Part shown: piece by piece, positions 1 through 5,199 of the stretch | Position numbering within the stretch: position 1 is the first letter of the stretch | Layout of the letters: each line of letters starts with the position of its first letter | Assembly: GCA_049582065.1 (NCBI GenBank) | Contig: JBAUTF010000141.1 | Location: forward strand, 1-8,645 | DNA from: DATKSS01 sp049582065 | GTDB lineage: Bacteria; Chloroflexota; Dormibacteria; Dormibacterales; Dormibacteraceae | Direction of reading: 5' to 3' | DNA: 8,645 bases | Position numbers and translations under genes: made by a program | The notes under the pieces: generated by a model | What the model saw: the letters and a program-made list of their open reading frames with translations, nothing else | The model's database searches: none | Told to the model about the DNA's origin: nothing

Positions 1-279
1 CCACGTGGCCTGGGCAGGACGTGCCGCGGGCTGCTCCCAGGCCGCAGAAGGAGGAGCAGGCGGCTGGACGACCATGGTCGGCGCGACAGGGCTGGCGGGC
101 CTGGAGGCGGGCGCCGGCGGCGCCCAGGTGGCGGCGACGCCGGCCGTCTGCTGGGCGGGGGCGGCGGGACGGACCGGGGGCGCCCCCTTCTTCTTGCGCC
201 GGCGCCGGGTCCTCAGATAGAGAACGGCGGCAAGCAAGGCCGCCGCCGCCAGGATGATGTCTGCGAGTTCAACGGGCAT
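1..279 (-). CDS. N-terminal fragment of a single-pass membrane protein with Pro/Ala-rich linker (runs off the left edge)
   Basis: The frame is open from an ATG at 279 to the window edge (93 codons, no stop). It begins MPVELADIILAAAALLAAVL, giving one hydrophobic segment at about residues 6-22. An Arg/Lys cluster follows at 23-31 (RTRRRRKKK), then a low-complexity linker of Pro, Ala, Val and Gln to the edge. The short N-terminus and the basic patch after the helix predict N-out/C-in topology with a cytoplasmic domain beyond the window. A GGGAGG-like Shine-Dalgarno lies about 11 nt before the ATG. Many bacterial proteins have this layout (some FtsY and ZipA-type anchors, for example), and the functional domain is not visible, so no function is assigned. 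It lies downstream of the GH2 gene on the same strand after a 126-bp gap that looks like it has its own promoter region. Confidence 0.72.
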   Translation of the reverse strand, partial: MPVELADIILAAAALLAAVLYLRTRRRRKKKGAPPVRPAAPAQQTAGVAATWAPPAPASRPASPVAPTMVVQPPAPPSAAWEQPAARPAQATW

Positions 280-300
280 GCGGTGGAGAGCCTCCCTTTC

Positions 301-312
301 GCCTGATCAGGC
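301..312. repeat. Perfect 12-bp palindrome GCCTGATCAGGC
   Basis: The sequence equals its own reverse complement over 12 bases; pairing stops at the next base on each side. It sits 22 bp before the ATG of the membrane-protein gene, between the AT-rich promoter-like block and the Shine-Dalgarno, where a repressor operator could lie. With no loop it is unlikely to work as an RNA hairpin. The assignment as an operator is inference. Confidence 0.4.
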
Positions 313-346
313 AGTTGATATATGAATAAATGTCCGACTGTGTAGT

Positions 347-381
347 GCTGAAGTATGCCATCCGGTCAAGCCAACTTCAGC
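347..381. repeat. 8-bp perfect inverted repeat with 19-nt spacer (GCTGAAGT / ACTTCAGC)
   Basis: The arms at 347-354 and 374-381 are perfect complements. On the minus strand the spacer contains a TTGACC hexamer resembling a -35 box. No T-run follows on either strand, so it does not look like an intrinsic terminator. It may be a dimeric regulator site or a weak mRNA 3'-end hairpin after the GH2 gene. Confidence 0.3.
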
Positions 382-405
382 CTAACTCGCGGGATCTCGA
401 GCCTT

Positions 406-3021
406 TCACACGCCGGCCGGGCCTTCGATCACAAGCCGCCCCGAAGCCACCCTCGGGACCGTGATGTCCGCCTCGAGCGAGTGGGCACCGGTCCCCAGCG
501 GCTCGCCGGTGACGACGTGGACGATGAGTCGACGGCCCAGTGGCAAATCCAGCCGTTTCGGCAGGGGCGCGAGCCCGGCGTTGGTTTCGATGCTCAGCTG
601 ATGCCTGGCCATGACGATGCCGTCGAGCCGCAAGCCGGTGACACCGACGAGCACCGCCGGGCGCGTGCGGTTCTCGAGCGCGAAGCTCATGCCCTCCTTT
701 TCGGAGCGCAGGCTCGCGAGGTCGGCCAGCCTCTCCGCAAGGTAACCGGGGATCTCGGGACGCGGGCGAGGCGGCGGAAGGTTGGAGGTAACGGTGAACT
801 CCAGCTCCGAGCGGTCGACCACGTGGCCCGCCATGGTGAGAGTGGCTTCGAGCATGTAGTCCCCTTCCGCCGCGAGCGGCAGGCTGAGGGTCGTCGCGCT
901 GACGGCAGGCTCGAACGCCGTCGGGACCTCCACCTCGACGGTGCCTGTGTACGATTTCCGGGCCACCACGTCCCGAATGCGATTGACGCCGCGCGCTCGG
1001 GCGCCGCGCTCGCGCGCGACGGCCCACCGGACCGTCCCGCGTCCAGTGATCGCAGGGTCGTCGTTGACCACCACGAGGCGCGCGGCGAACGGGACCCCCG
1101 GTTCCTGTAGGACGCCGAACGGACGGTCGGGCTCGAACGCGAGCGGCTCGATGATCAGGCGCGTCGCCTTGAACGCGCGCGCCAGCGCGGCCAGCGCGGG
1201 TTTCGGCCGCCGCGCCCCGTCGAGCAGCCCGAAGCCGATCGCCGGGAAAGGGTCGACCAGATGAAACGCGAACGCGCCCCAGCACGACTCGAATTTGCGA
1301 GTGCGCAGGTGCTCTGCCGCGAACCGCACCACGTCCGCCTGGTACGACTGCGACGCCTGGATATATGCCTCGAGGCTCTGGTGCGCCGACGGGAGCCCGG
1401 CTCCACGTTCCGCCCAGTTGACAGGCTGGAATCCGGCGTGCCTCCAGGCCGGCTCGTCGTCCGCTACCGGCCAGCGCCGGCCGATGACATCCCACACGGG
1501 TGAATCCTCCGGTGGCAGGGCCTGGGCGCCGAATGCGCCTGCGATCAGCGGCTCCACCTGCCCGAGATCTCGCCACGAGCCGGACGACCACCCCAGCATG
1601 AGCTGCAGGTCGATGTCGCCTGACGCGGCAAGCGCCGGCCGGCTGGCGTCGAGGCGCTCGAACGACGCCTTCAGCTCCTGGTCGACAGAGTGGTTCTGGC
1701 GCACCGCATGGACATCGCCCAGGTCGAAGTTGGTCGCGAGCCACGGTGGATCGTCATGCGCGATCCACAGGGCGACCGACGGCCGGTTGTGAAGCATCGT
1801 GACCATCTCCGCCTGCTGTTCGCGTGCCGAACTCTCGAAAAAGCGCGCCTCGTCGAGCCGCGCATGGTGGACGTAAGTCCCGGTCAGCGGGAGCTCCTGG
1901 AACACGAGCATCCCGGCCGCGTCGGCCTCGCGGTAGAACTCTTCTGGGAGAACGTTGGCGACCACGCGCAGCGCGTCGATGTTTGCCTCCTTCGCGATGG
2001 CGAGGTCGCTCTCGAACTGCGCGGCGGTCAGCTCGTCCAGCCGCCACGAAGGCGCGTAGCAGGCGCCCCTGAGGAACATCGGCCGGCCGTTGACCGCAAG
2101 GTCCCACCGCCGTGGACCGACGTCCCATGTGAGGCCGCGGAACGCGAACGTCTCGTCGACGCGTGACGACTCCATCCCGTCAGCGGTGCGAGCGACGAGC
2201 TCAGCACGATACACCGGCTGCTCCCCGAACCGCCAGGGCTCCCAACGTCGCGCGCCATGAAACGCAAGGCGCATCGAGACGGTCTCTTCCACGCCGCCCG
2301 CGAGGCGTATTTCGCGGCGCAGGCGCAGTGGTTCGCGGCCGGGGCCCGGGACCAAGAGCTCGACCTCGCCTTCCATCTGCCGGCCGTCGAGGTTGCGCAG
2401 CCGCGCCTCGACCTCCAGGCGCCCGTCCCCCGCCTCAAATCGCGGCTTGAGCCGCAGCCAGTCGATCGTGATCGGCCCGACGTACTCCAGCTCGACCGGC
2501 CGCCACAACCCGAGCGGCACCTCGATGCGATATGGGTCGGGCAGGCTCGAGTACGCAGACGCGGGGTAGGGCTTCAGGTCTCCGTCGTTGAAGATGCCCA
2601 TGATGTGCCGCTTCCTGTCGGGCTCGGCTTCGACCGGGGACTCGCAGCATATGACGAGCAGGTTCTCCGCCTTCAGGTACGGTGTCAGATCGAAACCGAA
2701 CGGCGCGAAATAGCCGTAGTGGGAGCCCAGGAGCCGGCCGTTCAGCCACACGTTGGTGGCTAGGAAGGCGCCGCCGATGCGCAGGACGACGCGACCGGAA
2801 TGGTCGGGTCTCGGGAACTCGGTTCGATACCACACGGCCTGGCGGTCTTCTTGAGCGGCGAGCTGTCGCGGGACCTCGACCGGCTTCCACCCGGAGCCGC
2901 GGCCGATGGGCAGCCGCTCCGCCTCACCTTCACCCAGCGGCATCCATAGCGCCTCCCAGGCCGTGAGCTCGCGGCGTCCGGCCGCGCGCTGCGCCATCGG
3001 GAGGAAGAGGCAGTCGCTCAT
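406..3021 (-). CDS. Glycoside hydrolase family 2 homologue with both catalytic Glu positions substituted
   Basis: This 871-aa protein has a GH2 architecture. A jelly-roll sugar-binding domain lies at about residues 20-185 (WYRTEF, VWLNGRLLG, GLWRPVELEY), an Ig-like sandwich at about 185-310, a TIM barrel at about 325-610 (FLRGACYAPSW, ANIDALRVVANVLPEEFY, MLVFQELPL) and further beta-sandwich domains to the end. The pattern is closest to the beta-mannosidase/exo-glucosaminidase branch. The acid/base site normally reads Asn-Glu after HPS..LW, but here it reads ALWIAHDDPPW (His422-Asp423-Asp424). The nucleophile site, normally SEFGAQ, reads AGAFGAQ with Ala496 in place of Glu. The flanking barrel sequence is well kept (YQADVVRFAAEH, GARRPKPALAAL). 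No signal peptide is seen, so it is probably cytoplasmic. The ATG overlaps the galK stop as ATGA, implying translational coupling and a link to galactose or galactoside handling. Activity and substrate are uncertain. Confidence 0.88.
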   Translation of the reverse strand: MSDCLFLPMAQRAAGRRELTAWEALWMPLGEGEAERLPIGRGSGWKPVEVPRQLAAQEDRQAVWYRTEFPRPDHSGRVVLRIGGAFLATNVWLNGRLLGSHYGYFAPFGFDLTPYLKAENLLVICCESPVEAEPDRKRHIMGIFNDGDLKPYPASAYSSLPDPYRIEVPLGLWRPVELEYVGPITIDWLRLKPRFEAGDGRLEVEARLRNLDGRQMEGEVELLVPGPGREPLRLRREIRLAGGVEETVSMRLAFHGARRWEPWRFGEQPVYRAELVARTADGMESSRVDETFAFRGLTWDVGPRRWDLAVNGRPMFLRGACYAPSWRLDELTAAQFESDLAIAKEANIDALRVVANVLPEEFYREADAAGMLVFQELPLTGTYVHHARLDEARFFESSAREQQAEMVTMLHNRPSVALWIAHDDPPWLATNFDLGDVHAVRQNHSVDQELKASFERLDASRPALAASGDIDLQLMLGWSSGSWRDLGQVEPLIAGAFGAQALPPEDSPVWDVIGRRWPVADDEPAWRHAGFQPVNWAERGAGLPSAHQSLEAYIQASQSYQADVVRFAAEHLRTRKFESCWGAFAFHLVDPFPAIGFGLLDGARRPKPALAALARAFKATRLIIEPLAFEPDRPFGVLQEPGVPFAARLVVVNDDPAITGRGTVRWAVARERGARARGVNRIRDVVARKSYTGTVEVEVPTAFEPAVSATTLSLPLAAEGDYMLEATLTMAGHVVDRSELEFTVTSNLPPPRPRPEIPGYLAERLADLASLRSEKEGMSFALENRTRPAVLVGVTGLRLDGIVMARHQLSIETNAGLAPLPKRLDLPLGRRLIVHVVTGEPLGTGAHSLEADITVPRVASGRLVIEGPAGV

Positions 3022-3923
3022 CGCCGCCCCACGTATGCGCCGTCCGCGGTGGCGCAGAACATCACCGGGCGGTCGATTGAGGCTGCGAACGATGCGGTCT
3101 TGTCATGGTCTACGAGCGCGAGTACGCTGCCGCCAAAACCTGCGCCCATGATCCGCGCGCCGCGACAGCCTGGCCCCAGGCGCGCCTTCTCGACCAGCGC
3201 GTCGACGGTGGGCGTGGACACCTCGAAATCGTCGCGCAGGCTCTGGTGTGACTCGTTCAGCAGCGAACCGATCCGATCGAAGTCGCGGCCGCGCAGCGCA
3301 TCGACGAAGGAGTGCACCCGGGCGATCTCGGAGTCGACATGCCGGCGGCGTCTCGGGTCGCCCGACTCGGCTTCGCGACGCCGCTGGTTGTACGGAGTCG
3401 CGGCGAGAGAGCGGTGCTCGCCGGAGTCGATGACGGCGATCGCGAGCTCGTCGGGAAACGGCACCGCCTCATATCGCAGGGTCGCGCAGTCGAGCAGCAG
3501 CGCATGGCCGCGCCGGCCCAAGGCGGCCGCGAACTGGTCCATCACGCCGACCTGCACGCCGGTGGCCTTCTGTTCCGCGCGCTGGCAGGCGAGCGCCGCC
3601 TCCCTGCCGTCCATCTCTGGCCTGAGACCTGCCGCGACCGCGACCAGGAGGGCGGCCGACGAGCTGATGCCCGCGCCGGGCGGCACTTCCGATTCGACTT
3701 CCACGGCTTGCGGTGCCGCACCGAGCTCCTCTCCCACCGCGCGGACGTACGCGAGCCCCCCGTCGACCTCGCTGCGAACGGACCATTCGGGCGACACGCG
3801 CCCGGTGACATGGGTGTAGCGATCCACTGCGGCGGGCAGCACGACCCCGCCGAGATAGTCGACGTGCTCGCCGATCAGGTTCACACGACCCGGGGCGCGC
3901 CCCTCCCACGACCGCGAGGACAT
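3018..3923 (-). CDS. galK: Galactokinase (GHMP kinase family), short form
   Basis: It phosphorylates galactose with ATP to galactose-1-phosphate, the entry step of the Leloir pathway, in the cytoplasm. All hallmarks are present: the galactokinase signature GRVNLIGEHVDYLGG (residues 12-26, with sugar-contacting Glu19, His20 and Asp22), GHMP ATP-loop motif PPGAGISSSAA (81-91), the likely catalytic base Asp129 in GVMDQF, and C-terminal GHMP motif ARIMGAGFGGS (257-267). At 301 aa it is clearly shorter than the usual 350-390 aa. The missing length seems to lie in the linkers between motifs, and no catalytic element is lost. The ATG at 3923 is 2 bp after the galT stop (TGAACATG), and its own stop overlaps the GH2 start. 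The galT-galK arrangement supports the substrate; the family also includes other sugar kinases, but the signature favours galactose. Confidence 0.93.
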   Translation of the reverse strand: MSSRSWEGRAPGRVNLIGEHVDYLGGVVLPAAVDRYTHVTGRVSPEWSVRSEVDGGLAYVRAVGEELGAAPQAVEVESEVPPGAGISSSAALLVAVAAGLRPEMDGREAALACQRAEQKATGVQVGVMDQFAAALGRRGHALLLDCATLRYEAVPFPDELAIAVIDSGEHRSLAATPYNQRRREAESGDPRRRRHVDSEIARVHSFVDALRGRDFDRIGSLLNESHQSLRDDFEVSTPTVDALVEKARLGPGCRGARIMGAGFGGSVLALVDHDKTASFAASIDRPVMFCATADGAYVGRR

Positions 3924-3925
3924 GT

Positions 3926-4834
3926 TCAGAGGGCGCGCAGCTCCGCGGCGGTGTCCTCTGCGCGGGCATCCAGGATGTACGCGCCGGCGCCGATCTCCGA
4001 CCCCGCGAGGTACTTCAACTTGTCGCGGCTGCGGTTCGGCGGATAGAACTCGATGTGGAGATGATGGTGGCGCGCGCCGCGACCGGGCGGGCGCTGGTGC
4101 ATTGCCATCACATAGGGCAGCGGCCGCTGGAACAGCCGGTCGTATTTCTGCAGCAGGTGCTTGAGAGTCTGCGCGAATGAATCGTCGTCATCCTCATCGA
4201 GGTCGGCCAGCGCGCCGCGATGTCTCACTGGCGCGATGTGGACCTCGTAAGGCCAGCGCGCGAATGACGGCACGAACGCGATCCATCGCTCGTCGCGGAC
4301 GACGGTCCGCTCGCCGCCTTGCTCGCTCTCGATGAGGTCGCAGTAAAGGCAGCGGCCGGTCTTGCGCATGTGCCGCGCCTCCGCCGCCAGCTCTCGCTGA
4401 AGCACCGGCGGGACGAATGGGTACGCGTAGATCTGGCCGTGCGGGTGGCTGAGCGTGACACCGATCTCCTCGCCTCGATTCTCGAAGATGTACACATAGC
4501 GGACGTTGGGCACGCGGCTCAGCTCGCGGGTTCGATCCCGCCAGACCTCGATCAGGTCTTTGATGTGGTCGACGGTCTGCTCACCCAGCGATGAATCGTG
4601 GTCGGGCGTGTAGCACACGACCTCGCAGCGGCCCTGGTCGCCCGTGTACGACGGGAACCGGTTCTCGAAGACCGCGATGTGGTAGTCCGGCTCCGGGATC
4701 TCGGTTTCCTCCATACCTGGCCGGGTCGGGCACAAAGGACAGTGGTTCGCCGGCGGGTGGTAGGTCCGGTCCTGGCGCCACGGCGCGACCGTGACCCACT
4801 CTTCGAGCAGGGGATTCCAGCGCAGCTCGCTCAA
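3926..4834 (-). CDS. galT: Galactose-1-phosphate uridylyltransferase
   Basis: It exchanges UMP between UDP-glucose and galactose-1-phosphate, giving UDP-galactose and glucose-1-phosphate. The protein is 302 aa. The catalytic HPHGQ motif is at residues 130-134, and His132 should be the uridylylated nucleophile. Zinc-site residues are visible as CPLC (Cys32, Cys35), His79 in TPDHD, and His130. The FENRFPSYTG segment (56-65), a second CLYC (162-165) and the C-terminal His-rich RHHHLHIEFYPP (255-266) are typical of the family. The chosen start is a TTG at 4834, which overlaps the TGA of the upstream small ORF as TTGA. It gives the expected N-terminus (ELRWNPLLEEWV), and no ATG lies nearby, so translation probably depends on coupling. 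galK follows after 2 bp. Confidence 0.94.
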   Translation of the reverse strand: MSELRWNPLLEEWVTVAPWRQDRTYHPPANHCPLCPTRPGMEETEIPEPDYHIAVFENRFPSYTGDQGRCEVVCYTPDHDSSLGEQTVDHIKDLIEVWRDRTRELSRVPNVRYVYIFENRGEEIGVTLSHPHGQIYAYPFVPPVLQRELAAEARHMRKTGRCLYCDLIESEQGGERTVVRDERWIAFVPSFARWPYEVHIAPVRHRGALADLDEDDDDSFAQTLKHLLQKYDRLFQRPLPYVMAMHQRPPGRGARHHHLHIEFYPPNRSRDKLKYLAGSEIGAGAYILDARAEDTAAELRAL

Positions 4835-4905
4835 GCTTTCTCGAAGTAGATCAAGTAGCGGCCGTCGGGCTTCGCGACCACTCTCTTCTTGAGACGGCGG
4901 GGCAT
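4831..4905 (-). CDS. 24-residue basic small protein, first gene of the gal operon
   Basis: An ATG at 4905 opens a 24-codon frame, MPRRLKKRVVAKPDGRYLIY followed by FEKA and a TGA. The N-terminal half is strongly basic and the second half (KPDGRYLIYFEK) looks like a short beta-hairpin. Its stop overlaps the galT TTG start in the form TTGA, so ribosomes ending here could restart on galT. No Shine-Dalgarno precedes the ATG. A TAGACT -10-like hexamer ends 9 nt before it, so a leaderless or near-leaderless mRNA is likely. An in-frame TTG at 4914 is the only alternative start before a stop. It could be a coupling peptide, a small functional protein, or a non-functional leader. I cannot name a family. 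Confidence 0.6.
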   Translation of the reverse strand: MPRRLKKRVVAKPDGRYLIYFEKA

Positions 4906-4914
4906 TCGAGCCAA

Positions 4915-4920
4915 AGTCTA
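4915..4920 (-). promoter_or_regulatory. Probable -10 element of the gal operon (TAGACT)
   Basis: TAGACT on the minus strand matches the TANNNT -10 consensus and lies 9 nt before the ATG of the small ORF, placing transcription start at or close to that codon. No convincing -35 is found 16-18 nt upstream (sequence around AAGGGT), so it may need an activator or use a -10-dominated promoter. It lies directly beside the -35 of the opposing RNA promoter. Confidence 0.45.
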
Positions 4921-4923
4921 GGG

Positions 4924-4951
4924 CTGACAGGACACCGACCCTTGGTACACT
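4924..4951 (+). promoter_or_regulatory. Sigma70-type promoter driving the structured RNA (CTGACA - 16 bp - TACACT)
   Basis: The -35 is CTGACA (4924-4929, five of six matches to TTGACA). The -10 is TACACT (4946-4951, four of six to TATAAT, including the key T-A and final T). The spacer is 16 bp. The predicted start, about 4957-4959, coincides with the first base of the long-range closing stem of the downstream RNA at 4958. This is the best-matching promoter I see in the window. Confidence 0.6.
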
Positions 4952-4980
4952 GCGCTGCGAAGTTCACTGCCCGCGGGGCG

Positions 4981-5071
4981 AAGGAGGTGAGGCGGAACCT
5001 TGGATAAACCGAATCGCGGTGCCAACCGCCTCGTTTGCCAGCCGGGAGCTCGGGAGGAATCGAGCCTCTAG
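4981..5071 (+). CDS. Possible 23-codon ORF with a perfect Shine-Dalgarno inside the structured RNA
   Basis: AAGGAGGTGA at 4981-4990 is a perfect complement to the usual 16S rRNA 3' tail. The first usable in-frame start is TTG at 5000-5002, and the frame runs to TAG at 5069-5071, coding MDKPNRGANRLVCQPGAREE plus SSL. The gap from GGAGG to TTG is 12 nt, longer than ideal, and the start lies inside the P2 hairpin. The peptide has no recognisable motif. It may be a leader peptide, a dual-function RNA product, or chance, with the purine-rich run serving structure instead. The feature begins at the ribosome-binding site. Confidence 0.25.
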
Positions 5072-5126
5072 GGCTTCGCGAATCCGGCTCCTGGAGTCGG
5101 AGACGGTAGCACTGCGAACGTCGACA

Positions 5127-5163
5127 TCGAGGGGCCGGTTCTCAACCGGCCCCTCGAGCTTTT
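5127..5163 (+). terminator. Strong intrinsic terminator
   Basis: A perfect 14-bp stem, TCGAGGGGCCGGTT (5127-5140) with AACCGGCCCCTCGA (5144-5157), closes a CTC loop and is followed by GC and four T residues (5160-5163). The T-run is short but the stem is very stable. On the minus strand no T-run follows the stem, so it works in the plus direction. It ends the structured RNA 36 nt before the thioesterase GTG, so it may also act as an attenuator for that gene. Confidence 0.75.
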
Positions 5164-5187
5164 GATGGCCCTTCGTCTTTTCACAGC

Positions 5188-5193
5188 TAGGAT
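5188..5193 (+). promoter_or_regulatory. TAGGAT element before the thioesterase: -10 box or Shine-Dalgarno
   Basis: TAGGAT fits TANNNT and ends 6 nt before the GTG at 5200, which would give a leaderless mRNA. The same bases contain AGGA 7 nt before the GTG, which is good Shine-Dalgarno spacing. No clear -35 lies at the right distance (a TTGATG at 5162-5167 is 20 bp away). The two readings predict different transcript starts. Confidence 0.35.
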
Positions 5194-5199
5194 TTCTTC

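Larger units (their letters stand above)
280..405 (-). promoter_or_regulatory. Intergenic region with likely promoter and inverted repeats upstream of the membrane-protein gene
   Basis: No gene is seen here. Reading toward the membrane-protein gene, an AT-rich block lies at about 315-332 in otherwise very GC-rich DNA. It offers TATTCA- or TATATC-like -10 candidates, with a TTCAGC-like -35 about 18 nt upstream; neither box is a strong match. Two symmetric elements are listed separately: a perfect 12-bp palindrome at 301-312 and an 8-bp inverted repeat at 347-354/374-381. I see no stem followed by a T-run, so no clear terminator for the GH2 operon. Confidence 0.4.
4958..5163 (+). ncRNA. Candidate structured non-coding RNA of about 205 nt, family not recognised
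   Basis: A promoter and a strong terminator bracket this stretch, and its ends pair with each other. The closing stem is 4958-4960/5121-5123 (CGA/TCG), 4962-4965/5116-5119 (GTTC/GAAC) and 4967-4971/5105-5109 (CTGCC/GGTAG). Inside, one fold has hairpin P2 at 4989-5032 (GAGGCGG/CCGCCTC, TTGG/CCAA, ACCG/CGGT) and P3 with arms 5042-5049 and 5087-5094 (CCGGGAGC/GCTCCTGG). A competing fold pairs 4978-4983 with 5074-5079 (GCGAAG/CTTCGC) and 4989-4993 with 5064-5068 (GAGGC/GCCTC), which looks more rod-like with a large internal bubble. It holds AAGGAGGTGA at 4981-4990. I compared it by eye with RNase P, tmRNA, SRP RNA, cobalamin, c-di-AMP, c-di-GMP, T-box and SAM/SAH riboswitches and found no convincing match. 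A 6S-like RNA is possible under the rod-like fold. It could also be the leader of the thioesterase gene. Confidence 0.58.

Noticed and set aside
347..381. Intrinsic terminator for the GH2 operon
   Set aside because: The stem is only 8 bp with a 19-nt loop and no T-run follows on either strand.
355..1110. 251-codon plus-strand frame opposite the GH2 gene
   Set aside because: Antisense to a complete, recognisable gene, with no motif or ribosome-binding support.
377..1744. 455-codon open frame on the minus strand
   Set aside because: It is a shifted-frame shadow of the GH2 gene, rich in Arg, Ala, Gly and Pro as expected in high-GC DNA, with no motif.
3312..4046. 244-codon plus-strand frame opposite galK and galT
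   Set aside because: Antisense shadow spanning the junction of two solid genes; no domain and composition typical of high-GC complements.
5040..5119. Cobalamin riboswitch suggested by GGAGTCGGAGACGGTAGC near the RNA 3' end
   Set aside because: It only partly resembles the B12 box; the conserved GCCACTG and the core segments expected upstream are absent, and the neighbouring gene has no cobalamin link.
4958..5163. RNase P RNA, tmRNA or SRP RNA
   Set aside because: The diagnostic conserved segments (GAGGAAAGTCC of RNase P, a tRNA-like end with tag ORF of tmRNA, the GGAAGGAAGCAGC-type helix 8 of SRP RNA) are not present.
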